Below, in pieces: positions 23,481 to 33,589 of a stretch of DNA of 64,000 bases (its first letter is position 1; every line of letters starts with the position of its first letter). The notes below the pieces were generated by a model that made no database searches, was not told the DNA's origin, and saw nothing but the letters and a program-made list of their open reading frames with translations. Source of the DNA: Pisaster brevispinus (lineage: Eukaryota; Echinodermata; Asteroidea; Forcipulatida; Asteriidae); contig JAMKCF010000002.1 of assembly GCA_023634235.1 (NCBI GenBank), forward strand, positions 4,765,222 to 4,829,221, read 5' to 3'. The position numbers were made by a program, and so were the translations under genes.

Positions 23481-26040
23481 GCCTCATGGTGATCATTATC
23501 TAAGTGTGATTCTTTTATGATATTAAACACCGACGAATCCAACGGAAATTAGGTTCGTTTGTCAAATTATATTGAGGTAAGCTACTCAGATAGGACGACA
23601 AAAATGATGCATTTTGCTGCTGCTTTACAACATTTGCTTTTACTACTTGCTAAAAAACCTTGTAATCCAGCTGTATAAATATGGATATCATTTTAAATAC
23701 TGCATTTAATACTCATTGCATATTTTGGAATAATTACGGTCATGGGTGTTGGGAAAAAACAAAGGCAATATCTTCCATAGAACAATCAAAGTAGCTGATT
23801 TGCTCTCAGAGCTCAATTCAAAAAACATCTGTTCATAAACATATTGCTATCATGTGTCAATGTATAAAACTAGTATGTTTTGCTTATTGCGAAGGAAATT
23901 TGTTAATAATAATAATAGTATCGAACTTAGGTACACGGTTTTGCAAACAGGAAAGGTTGATCTTGAGATGTAGTCAAGCTTAAATGGTTAGCAGAATGTG
24001 ATGTCACAATACACGTCAGTATTGTGATATTGACATCTCATCTTAAGATTTATCTAGTGCTTTGTGAAATCTAAATGGTGAAGTCAAATCAAGACAACTC
24101 AAGCCGGAGCGTGGTCTTTAACAGTCAGTTGCCTTGGCTTGGTTTGGTCAATTCTCAGAGCTACTGGTGAGTTGGGGTTTTTGTCAATAAAACCGTTTTT
24201 ATCCAGAACAAGAAATAATCTTTACTTGCCATGTTATTGTGCGTGTCATGTTTTCCTGGTTGGCCAGTTGTAAGTGTTTTTAAGTTGACAATAAACACTC
24301 TTCTGACAAGAGAAAAAATGGACTTATATAGTTAATAATGCTAAGGTGGGATAGGGGAGCTCATCCTTTTAAAAACACGGGTTTATTGGGAGAGGGACTA
24401 AAACTGTTTCGTATGACTTCATCATTTTCTTACAAATTTTCAACTTAAGGTTAACTATTATGATAACCTTACACTTGTGAACTTGTCGATACACGAATCG
24501 ATGAAAAGCTGACTTGAATCCATTTAAATGAAACTACAGGAGCTGTATTGAACCGTTCATTGTGTCGTAGTTCTCGACCTGCAAATTCTCCATCTCCACA
24601 CCAGTCTTCCATCTTCGTCTCCCGCATCACTTTGTCTGCAATCTCATATTGGGTTTCGATCTTTGTTATGACTTTACCGTTTTCAATCGACCTCGACATC
24701 ACTGTAATACGTAGACAATAGCTATGCAAACTTGTTTTTCCTTCAATTTAATTTCTCATGACAGATTTTCATTATTCAATTATATTTGTTTTGTTTTAGT
24801 GCGTAATCTAAGTTGAGATAAAGGAGGGAGTCAAGTCAATACCTTTTTTTAAAGATCTACGTCCAATGTTGGGCCTAGTTGACCTTACTTATAATTTTGA
24901 TTACAATTCTAAATAGCTATTGTTATAGATTCGAGAACGTCATTAGCTTTTATTCGAGTTGCTGCACGATAAAAATCTGCCTTTGAAGTGTTCAAAATTA
25001 AAATAATAACAACTAAAAATGAATAATTGTGGGGATCCCGACATTATCTCACGTCCATCAGCCATGTACAATTAATGTTGCATGTTGCGCGTATTTTGTG
25101 CATTATCCTTGTCATAAGCAAGACTTTTTGTATGCTTTTTTCGTGTTAAAACAACATCATCTGTTAAAATTTGTTTCAAGGAAAAAACTGTAAGAGCTCA
25201 ATTTAAAGTCAAATGTTTAAACTTGCACGGCCCAATTTCTGTATTAGGTAGACTTTTAAAGAAATGTTTGTTGGAACGAATTTTGATAAATGATGCTGCT
25301 TCAATACAACAAACTTTAGCGTATATCACGGACAAGGCACAAAATACAATCATCATGCAAAACTGTTTGTACATGGCTGGTGAACGTTAGATAATGTAAG
25401 TGTCCAGACAATAGTTCATGTTGAAATAAATAACTTAACATTGGCTATTTTTTTCGTGCAATACCGCAAGTGAAAGCTTACAACTTTTTCGAATCTATAA
25501 AACAGCTAATTAAATTTTAGATCAAAATAACAAGTTAGCTCAAAAGGGCAAAAAATTGTACCTAGCATTTTTAAAACAAAAGGTTCTGAAGTCGTTTAAA
25601 AACCGAGAAGAAAACACAAATATCAAAAACCAAAATGAGATTGCAGACAAAGGGTTGCGGGGACCGAGAGGGAGGATATACTGGTGACAAGATAGACAGG
25701 ACCCCTAGGTTTAGAACTACAATACAACAAGTAGTTCAATTAAGTCAATACAGTTTCATTTACATGGATTCAAGTCGGCTGTTAACCTAACATCTATTCA
25801 TGTCTCCCTGAAGTTCACATCAGGACATTATTTTCAACCCAAGTGTAAGGCTATCATAATAATTTACATACGAACACAAATCGTTGAAGCGTGGATGTCA
25901 ACAATAAACCCGGAAAGAAATGTGTTAACCACTGAGAGTTCACTCTTCAGTATCAAGTATAATGTTCAGTTTGGACTGGACTTCATGCAGCCCGAATTCG
26001 TCAATTTTGTCACAGTTTCCGACTCTCATTCTGCGTACTT
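23481..26040. other. Intergenic interval between genes 2 and 3
   Basis: Mostly AT-rich and non-coding. It contains a fold-back at 23960-24055 (GTCACAATAC / GTATTGTGA around ACGTCA) and an inverted repeat pair at 24447-24545 and 25745-25870. It also holds a minus-strand frame (24469-24729) bounded by plausible splice signals but with no recognised domain. The last 230 bases resemble the upstream region of gene 2. Confidence 0.5.
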
Positions 26041-26044
26041 GTTC

Positions 26045-26050
26045 TTCAGT
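26045..26050 (+). promoter_or_regulatory. Candidate 3' splice site of a 5'-UTR intron before gene 3
   Basis: TTGTTCTTCAG lies 15 bases before the ATG and is identical in gene 2 (about 21290-21300), preceded there by a clear pyrimidine tract. The C1q gene has the same arrangement of an acceptor directly before its ATG. This suggests the coding exon is preceded by an untranslated exon; no donor was located. Confidence 0.35.
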
Positions 26051-26065
26051 AATTAACAATCAACC

Positions 26066-27385
26066 ATGGCTTTAAAGTGTTGGTTTATGCGTCTGATCCT
26101 GCTGTGTATGTGGTGCTCTATGGATTCATTTACAGTCAATACGGCCGATGCACAAACACTGGTACTCACTAAAGCTTCACCGATGGGTGATGTAGTGGAG
26201 GGTGAAACAGTACAACTAAGATGTGATGCCACTGACCTGCAATCCTGGCACTTCATTGAGTGGACGAGAGTGGTCCAGTCATCACAAGTGACACTCGCTA
26301 CTAATGGGACAACCGTAGACCCGAGATTTACTCTGACTAGAACTCATTCGTCACCTCAAGGTATGATTGAGTTTCTTGTTATCAGTGATGTGCGGAAGGA
26401 GGATGCGTCAACTTACCGCTGTATATTGAGGGATTCTCAAAACTTGAATGATGCAGTGATAACACGAAGCTTTTATCTTACAGTGCTTTACTTCCCATCT
26501 GCCATGTACCCCATCTGCTTCCCTGATGGTCCTGTCACTGTACAAGAAGGAACGACAGTAAACATGAGCTGCACTACTGAGAAAGGAAACCCAGATGTAC
26601 AGATGCAGATTCTTACGAGTAGTACTAGCTATGTATGGACTTTTAGCACAATTGGTAACGAACAAATGATATCTTTAAGTCTTAGTGTAAATGCAAGTAA
26701 TCAAGGTTTTTCATATCAATGTAAAATCACTTCGACAAAATTCTCAGGTATGGAAAGATCATGCACAATGGGTCCAATAACAATTACCTCAATAACAAGT
26801 GAAAGTCCGACCCAAATAACAACCCTGCACCAGAGTACATCAGCAGCTACAGAAAAAACAACATCAGTTACGAGAAACTCTAATCTAACCACAGACCCAA
26901 GTACAGATTCTTCCACACGCCAGCCAAATAGTTCCACTACTGATCTCCCTATTGCCATCATAGCAGGAGCCGCTGGAGCTGGTGGTTTCTTTATCCTAAT
27001 AGTGATAACACTAAATGTACTCTACGTGTGTAGATGTTGCAGCTTCAAAGATAAATCACGAAGATCAACATTAGGGCTGACTGACTTACCACTAAATGAA
27101 ACAGTTGAAGACCAAAATACCGACCATGACATTGATCGCAGTGAACCCAAGATGTCCACGAGCGTGTACCAGAATGTGACTGACCTCATGACAGAAAACA
27201 AACCTGATCTGAGAATGCCACCGCATTTAAACCAAGAATCATTCCACATTTACACGCATGAGATTCTAAATAATGACGATGAGGCCTCAGACTTCATTTC
27301 TTCAAAAGAATTATCAATTCAGTCTCAAAACAATTACCAAGAAAGTCCCAGATCTCAAGGGATTTCAAGCTTTAAAAAAGAATAG
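26066..27385 (+). CDS. Intronless two-Ig-domain type I membrane receptor (gene 3)
   Basis: 439 residues. Signal peptide at about 1-29. Ig domain 1 has Cys53, a WTR core tryptophan and DASTYRC with Cys119. Ig domain 2 has Cys169 and Cys219, plus an extra pair Cys151/Cys233 that could form a second disulphide. A Ser/Thr-rich stalk covers about 240-293 and the membrane span 296-321 (AGAAGAGG then a hydrophobic run). A CRCC cluster suits palmitoylation. The acidic tail contains SVYQNV (Tyr368), which fits the ITIM consensus and also a YxN Grb2-type site. The tail ends after SSFKKE because of a one-base insertion in an A run; homology to gene 1's tail continues downstream out of frame. Expected at the cell surface with inhibitory-type signalling; ligand unknown. 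The start is chosen by the signal peptide and match to gene 2. Confidence 0.8.
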   Translation: MALKCWFMRLILLCMWCSMDSFTVNTADAQTLVLTKASPMGDVVEGETVQLRCDATDLQSWHFIEWTRVVQSSQVTLATNGTTVDPRFTLTRTHSSPQGMIEFLVISDVRKEDASTYRCILRDSQNLNDAVITRSFYLTVLYFPSAMYPICFPDGPVTVQEGTTVNMSCTTEKGNPDVQMQILTSSTSYVWTFSTIGNEQMISLSLSVNASNQGFSYQCKITSTKFSGMERSCTMGPITITSITSESPTQITTLHQSTSAATEKTTSVTRNSNLTTDPSTDSSTRQPNSSTTDLPIAIIAGAAGAGGFFILIVITLNVLYVCRCCSFKDKSRRSTLGLTDLPLNETVEDQNTDHDIDRSEPKMSTSVYQNVTDLMTENKPDLRMPPHLNQESFHIYTHEILNNDDEASDFISSKELSIQSQNNYQESPRSQGISSFKKE

Positions 27386-27910
27386 GTTTGATGATTGCAT
27401 CACTGGCAAGGAACATGTGGAACAGTAGAGCCCAATGAAGGAGATGCTCCTACGAATGGAGTGTTGAAGAAATCGAATCGCGTCTCACAGGGAAGTAAGA
27501 AGAAGCAGCCGGAGATTACGACAGATGGACCAGATCCTTGGGCCGATGCTTTCCCTCTATGATGATCCAGGCCACAGCGGGAAACCAACAGCTACAGTAA
27601 GACCTGTGTCCCTTACCCCCAAACCACCCAGATCATCAGTCATCACGCCGTACCAACACTAATCAAGCCCCACCAAGTGTTGCCAAAAAGCACATCAAGA
27701 AGTTCAAACCCAAGGAGAAAAATCCACCAGCAGATGAGTTTGAGACTCGAGATGAGACACCTCTGCCCTCTCCAGTAGCACCGAGTGTATCCCCACATCC
27801 TCCATCACCACCATCGCCTCTCATTGATCATGAGGAGAATGCCTCAGTGGAGGATACGGTGAGGAAGGAGGCGATGAGGTAGCACCGGATAGCCAGGTAC
27901 CTCACGAGGC
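27386..27910 (+). pseudogene. Decayed remainder of gene 3 tail
   Basis: Nucleotide-level match to gene 1 positions about 1479-2100, with frameshifts and internal deletions. The segment that in gene 1 encodes the ITIM, the ITSM and the stop (2101-2232) is replaced by six bases (TTATAG), after which 3' flank homology resumes (TTGTGGCACTTTGG). Confidence 0.8.
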
Positions 27911-28204
27911 TTATAGTTGTGGCACTTTGGTTAAATGTGTTCAAAAAATGGAGAAAAGCACATGGAAATTGTGTTGCTGCTTTCATATTTCCTATCCCGA
28001 AGAATACCAATGTGGACTCATATCCAATTATATACTGTTAGACTGTTTCGTCTTTGTACAATTCTACTTTCTACAGTAAAAAAACTGTTGTTGCTTTCCG
28101 ATTTAAAAAAGCCTATTTAGTTACCGAAGTTGAACCCATATTCGGTTATCAGCACTCTTAAGATGTGATGTACATACATGAATAATATAAAACATACAAT
28201 ATTG

Positions 28205-28530
28205 TTTGTTTTACCCTGAAACCAATATCAGATCAAGTAAGTGGGATTTGAACCAACGACATTTGCATTGCTAGAGCAGATTTCCAACCACTAGACCACA
28301 GAGCTAGCCCGATGGCTAGAGGCAGGTCCGAATCATTGGCAGTGCGTACCGCAATGATGACATATATGTGCATTTTTGCATCGGGTATTTAAGTAATATA
28401 ATTTGGTTCTACCCTTACACTGATGTATTTTAAGGACAACACTTTCCCGAGTTCTGTGAAAAAATCCACAGGCAAATCACTGAGTATACAGTGCTAAATG
28501 TACATCGGTGTAAGTGTAAAACTCAAATAT
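28205..28530. mobile_element. Second copy of the tRNA-containing inverted-repeat element
   Basis: Homologous to 2508-2862 in the same position relative to the receptor gene. The left terminus is eroded; the right keeps AGTATACAGTGCTAAATG. On the minus strand the tRNA-like core reads GGTCTAGTGGTTGG (A-box-like) and GGTTCAAATCC (B-box-like), but the T stem has mismatches. Confidence 0.55.
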
Positions 28531-28539
28531 ATCTTTTAT

Positions 28540-30330
28540 CCCCGATTCAAAAATAAACATCTATTTATTTTATAAATACTTATTTAAGTTGCGCAATCAT
28601 TTCGCATTTACAGTTCCTTTAAACAAACAATAGTTAATTGATTGGATGTTATCATTGTTTTATACATAAAGCACAAATCATTGACAACTGCACAATAAGT
28701 AAAATTGTAAATACGCATCTATTCTTATAAAGTGCAAAAATCTATACAAAAGCATAACCAAGAAATTTCATTTAAAATATCAATATTGAAAAACGAAAAT
28801 GTGGAACAAAGAAGAGGGACTGACATCCAACCAAGGAATTTTTTTTAAGAGTAGGATATAAAAAAAATCCCATTTCAAGACTAATTTTTAAAAGTGTGGT
28901 TTACCTTTCTTTTAACTTAATCAGCAGAATATGCATTGGTAGTTTGTCTACGATCTTAAGGAATATTGAAAGTCTTGTAAGAGTTACAAACCTTGGCTCA
29001 CTAAGACACATTATTGCATGTCAGTAAGTAAGGAAAATAAGCAGAAATCTTTTCCAGAGTAATTCAAATGATATGGTGTTATGACATCTTGTATTATTTT
29101 CTGATATTCACTTGTTATATGTTTATTTTTTGGCTTGAGGTTAAATTGTGCAAATTCAGTTATGTAAGATTTAAGGTTTAAATTTTACGATTTAACAGTG
29201 GTGACACAATATTTTAGTTTAATGTTAGAGTATAAATAGCCAAGGTTTTAATTGCATTTTGGCTGAGTTGTGAATATTTTAGATGTACCTTCTATTTGAC
29301 TGCGTATAAACCCAATAAATGCTGCGTATTTCTAACTTCCGTGTTTACTCAAAGGTATGCATTGATCCAAACTGTTCCGTTCTTACAAACATTTCAAATG
29401 AGTTCAAAAGTTTGTCTAGTTTCGTGACATGGAATTTGTAGAAAAGCAACAAAGGACTGTAAAGAAAAGGTTTTTCAGCGTAACAATGGGAATTGTAGCA
29501 GGAATTTAACTTCGGCTGGTTGTTTCGTTTGCAAAAAAACATACACGTCAGCTGCTGACGTGTATGTTTTATGGCAAACGACACAACAATTACTCAAACT
29601 ACTAAAATGTATGATTTAAGCTGCTTAAATCATACATTTTAGTAATTTGAGTCTTAATTATTGTTAAAAATTAATAGCCTTTCCATTGAGGTTTGCGATG
29701 TGATCATTATCGCAAAAATCTCCATTGAGTAGTGATGGTTATGGAAACAGCCCATGGGTTGGCAAACCTGACCTGATTGTTCTCCCATCATGCAACGTTC
29801 CAAATCCTACATGAAACCATTTTCATCAAAACTTAAACAGATTTGTTTAGTGACAATGCTTTTTGAGTTTCCTATGTTTGGCATTTAAATATCCATTGTG
29901 TAAAATTTGTAATAATTAAAATGAAACTTCAATGGCATTTGATGTACGATAAGTCTACATACCGTTTTCAATTAGTCAGTTTTCATTTGACAATATTCAA
30001 AATCGTAGTAGAACTGCTTCGTCTTGCTACATCATCATTACATTGAACCAAATTGTTTAAAACTTTCACTAGAGCAGTTAAAACAGGAAGCATTGAACAC
30101 TGAATATGAGGAAGTTCACAATGCAGAGAAACTTTAGGCACAAAGAGTCCTTAACCTCCCTAAGGGTCAAACTAGACGAAGCGTTAACAACGAATGAAAA
30201 TCCTTTAAAAAATTATATTCAATCGTGAGAAATACAGCAGGCGTTTTTGTATTGGTTCACAGTTTGTAAGTTCAATGAAAAATTATAGTTAAAACCAAGA
30301 CTCGATCCAAAACTGAGATCGCAGTAAAAA
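28540..30330. repeat. Module D, copy 4
   Basis: D copy downstream of gene 3, ending in the minisatellite. It contains two adjacent palindromes (29526-29652) that the other copies lack. No conserved coding frame. Confidence 0.75.
29526..29652. repeat. Two adjacent near-perfect palindromes
   Basis: The first is 29526-29580: 26-base arms with two mismatches around a CTG centre, core ACATACACGTCAG. The second is 29592-29652: 30-base arms with one mismatch and a single-base centre, core TGTATGATTTAAGC. The outer flanks of the second extend the symmetry imperfectly. Confidence 0.9.
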
Positions 30331-30333
30331 GGA

Positions 30334-33300
30334 TGCGGTGCATCTAGAGGGAAGAGTTGGGGGCGGGGTATCTAGAGGGAACAGTTGGGGGCGGTGCATC
30401 TAGAAGGAACAGTTGGGTCCGGGGCATCTAGAGGGAACAGTTGGGTGCGGGGCATCTAGAGGGAACAGTTGGGTGCGGGGCATCTAGAGGGAAGAGTTGG
30501 GGGCGGGGCATCTAGAAGGAACAGTTGGGTCCGGGGCATCTAGAGGGAACAGTTGGGTGCGGGGCATCTAGAGGGAAGAGTTGGGGGCGGGGTATCTAAA
30601 GAACAGTTGGGGGCGGTGCATCTAGAGGGAACAATTGGGTCCGGGGCATCTAGAGGGGAGAGTTGGGTGCGGGGCATCTAGAGGGAACAGTTGGGTGCGG
30701 GGCATCTAGAGGGAACAGTTGGGTGCGGGGCATCTAGAGGGAAGAGTTGGGTGCGGGGCATCTTGAGGGAACAGTTGGGTGCGGGGCATCTAGAGGGAAC
30801 AGTCGGGGGCGGGGCATTTAGACAGAACAGTTGGGTGCGGGGCATCTAGAGGGAACAGTTGGGGCGGAGCATTTAGAGAGAACAGTTGGGGGAGGGGCAT
30901 TTAGAGGGAAAAATTGGGTGCGAGGCATCTAAAGGAAACAGTTTGGTGCGGGGCATCTAGAGGGAAGAGTTGGGTGCGGGGCATCTAGAGGGAACAGCTA
31001 GGTGCGGGGCACCTAGAGGGAACTGTTGGGGCGGGGCATTTGTGGGAAAAGTTGTTTGCGAAGCACCTGCAAGAAAAAGTTGGGGCGGGGCACCTAGATG
31101 GAACAGTTGGGGTCGGGCATCTAGAGAAAATAGTTGGGTGTGGGGCATCTAGAGGGAACAGTTGGGTGCGGGGCATCTAGAGGGAACAGATGGGTGCGGG
31201 GCACCTAGATGGAACAGTTGGGGTCGGGCATCTAGAGAAAATAGTTGGGTGCGGGGCATCTAGAGCGAACATTTGGGTGCCGGGTAACTAGAGGGAACAG
31301 TTGGGGGCGGGGCATTTAGAGGGAACAGTTGGGTGCGGGGCATCTAGAGGGAACAGCTAGGTGCGGGGCATCTAGAGGGAATAGTTGGGGCGGGGCATCT
31401 AGAGGGAACAGTTGGGTGCGGGGCATCTAGAGGGAACATTTGGGGGCGTGGCATCTAGACAAAACAGTTGGGTGCGGGGCATCTAGAGCGAACATTTGGG
31501 TGCAGGGCATCTAGAGGGAACAGTTGGGTGTGGGGTATCCAGTGGGAACAGTTGGGTGCGGGGCATCTAGAGGGAACAGTTGGGTGCGGGGCATCTAGAG
31601 GGAACAGCTAGGTGCAGGGCATCTAGAGGGAACAGTTGGGGCGGGGCATCTTGAGGGAACAGTTTGGTTTCGGGCATCTAGAGCGAACATTTGGGTGCCG
31701 GGTAACTAGAGGGAACAGTTGGGGCGGGGCATCTAGAGGGAACAGTTGGGGCGGGGCATCTAGAGGGAGCAGTTGGGTGCGGGGCATCTAGAGGGAACAG
31801 ATGGGTGCGGGGCATCTAGAGAGAACAGGTGGGTGCAGGGCATTTAGAGGGAACAGTTGGGTGCGGGGCATCTAGAGGGAACAGTTGGGTGCGGGGCATC
31901 TAGAGGGAACAGCTAGGTGCAGGGCATCTAGAGGGAACAGTTGGGTGCGGGGCATCTAGAGGGAACAGATGGGTGCGGGGCATCTAGAGGGAACAGGTGG
32001 GTGCAGGGCATTTAGAGGGAACAGTTGGGTGCGGGGCATCTAGAGGGAAGAGTTGGGTGCGGGGCATCTAGAGGGAACAGCTAGGTGCGGGGCACCTAGA
32101 GGGAACTGTTGGGGCGGGGCATTTGTGGGAAAAGTTGTTTGCGAAGCACCTGCAAGAAAAGTTGGGGCGGGGCACCTAGATGGAACAGTTGGGGTCGGGC
32201 ATCTAGAGAAAATAGTTGGGTGCGGGGCATCTAGAGGGAACAGTTGGGTGCGGGGCATCTAGAGGGAACAGATGGGTGCGGGGCACCTAGATGGAACAGT
32301 TGGGGTCGGGCATCTAGGAAAATAGTTGGGTGCGGGGCATCTAGAGCGAACATTTGGGTGCCGGGTAACTAGAGGGAACAGTTGGGGGCGGGGCATTTAG
32401 AGGGAACAGTTGGGTGCGGGGCATCTAGAGGGAACAGCTAGGTGCGGGGCATCTAGAGGGAATAGTTGGGGCGGGGCATCTAGAGGGAACAGTTGGGTGC
32501 GGGGCATCTAGAGGGAACATTTGGGGGCGTGGCATCTAGACAAAACAGTTGGGTGCGGGGCATCTAGAGCGAACATTTGGGTGCAGGGCATCTAGAGGGA
32601 ACAGTTGGGTGTGGGGCATCCAGTGGGAACAGTTGGGTGCGGGGCATCTAGAGGGAACAGTTGGGTGCGGGGCATCTAGAGGGAACAGTTAGGTGCAGGG
32701 CATCTAGAGGGAACAGTTGGGGCGGGGCATCTTGAGGGAACAGTTTGGTTTCGGGCATCTAGAGCGAACATTTGGGTGCCGGGTAACAAGAGGGAACAGT
32801 TGGGGCGGGGCATCTAGAGGGAACAGTTGGGGGCGGGGCATCTAGAGGGAACAGTTGGGTGCGGGGCATCTAGAGGGAACAGATGGGTGCGGGGCATCTA
32901 GAGGGAACAGGTGGGTGCAGGGCATTTAGAGGGAACAGCTGGGTGCGGGGCATCTAGAGGGAACAGTTGGGTGCGGGGCATCTAGAGGGAACAGCTAGGT
33001 GCAGGGCATCTAGAGGGAACAGTTGGGGCGGGGCATCTTGAGGGAACAGTTTGGTTTCGGGCATCTAGAGCGAACATTTGGGTGCCGGGTAACTAGAGGG
33101 AACAGTTGGGGGCGGGGCATCTAGAGGGAACAGTTGGGGGCGGGGCATCTAGAGGGAACAGTTGGGTGCTGGGCAACTAGAGAAAACAGTTGGGGGCGGG
33201 GCATCTAGAGGGAACAGTTGGGGGCGGGGCATCTAGAGAAAACAGATGTGTGCGGGGCATCTTGAGGGAACAGATGGGTGCGGGGCATCTACAGGGAACA

Positions 33301-33465
33301 GTTAGGTGCGGGGCATCTAGAGGGAACAGCTAGGTGCGTGGCATCTAGAGGGAACAGTTGGGGCGGGGCATCTAGAGGGAAAAGTTGGGCGCGAAGCACC
33401 TGGAAGAAAAAGTTGGGGCGGGGCACCTAGAGGGAACTGTTGGGGGCGTGGCACCCAAAGGAAAC
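30334..33465. repeat. 28-bp G-rich minisatellite array 2
   Basis: About 110 units of the same family as array 1, with distinctive variants (GCACCTAGAGGGAACTGTT, TTTGTGGGAAAAGTTGTTTG, GCCGGGTAACTAGAGG). A block starting at about 30961 recurs at 32044, a higher-order period of about 1083 bases. The variant containing TTTGGTTTCGGGCATC occurs at about 31662, 32743 and 33043. Confidence 0.95.
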
Positions 33466-33469
33466 AGGT

Positions 33470-33580
33470 AGGAACATTCTCTTCCTCTTTATGGTCTCTC
33501 TCATCATCAACATCTTCCTCCTCATTAAACATCCACATCTTAAGATCACCAAGGAGAAGGAAAGCAATGTATCATTTTGA
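33470..33580 (+). pseudogene. Second fragment of the transmembrane exon (gene 2 type)
   Basis: About 110 bases matching gene 2's membrane span and juxtamembrane region (about 22255-22345), fused to the last minisatellite unit at the same point as the 14.93-kb fragment. Homology stops after GAAAGCAATGTA. Confidence 0.75.
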
Positions 33581-33589
33581 AGACTTTGA

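Noticed and set aside
30957..33538. Proline/cysteine-rich minus-strand ORFs and glycine-rich plus-strand ORFs across the minisatellites
   Set aside because: They are produced by the 28-bp period, which cycles through three frames and gives a stop about every 84 bases. Several overlapping frames are open at once, with no start context or domain.
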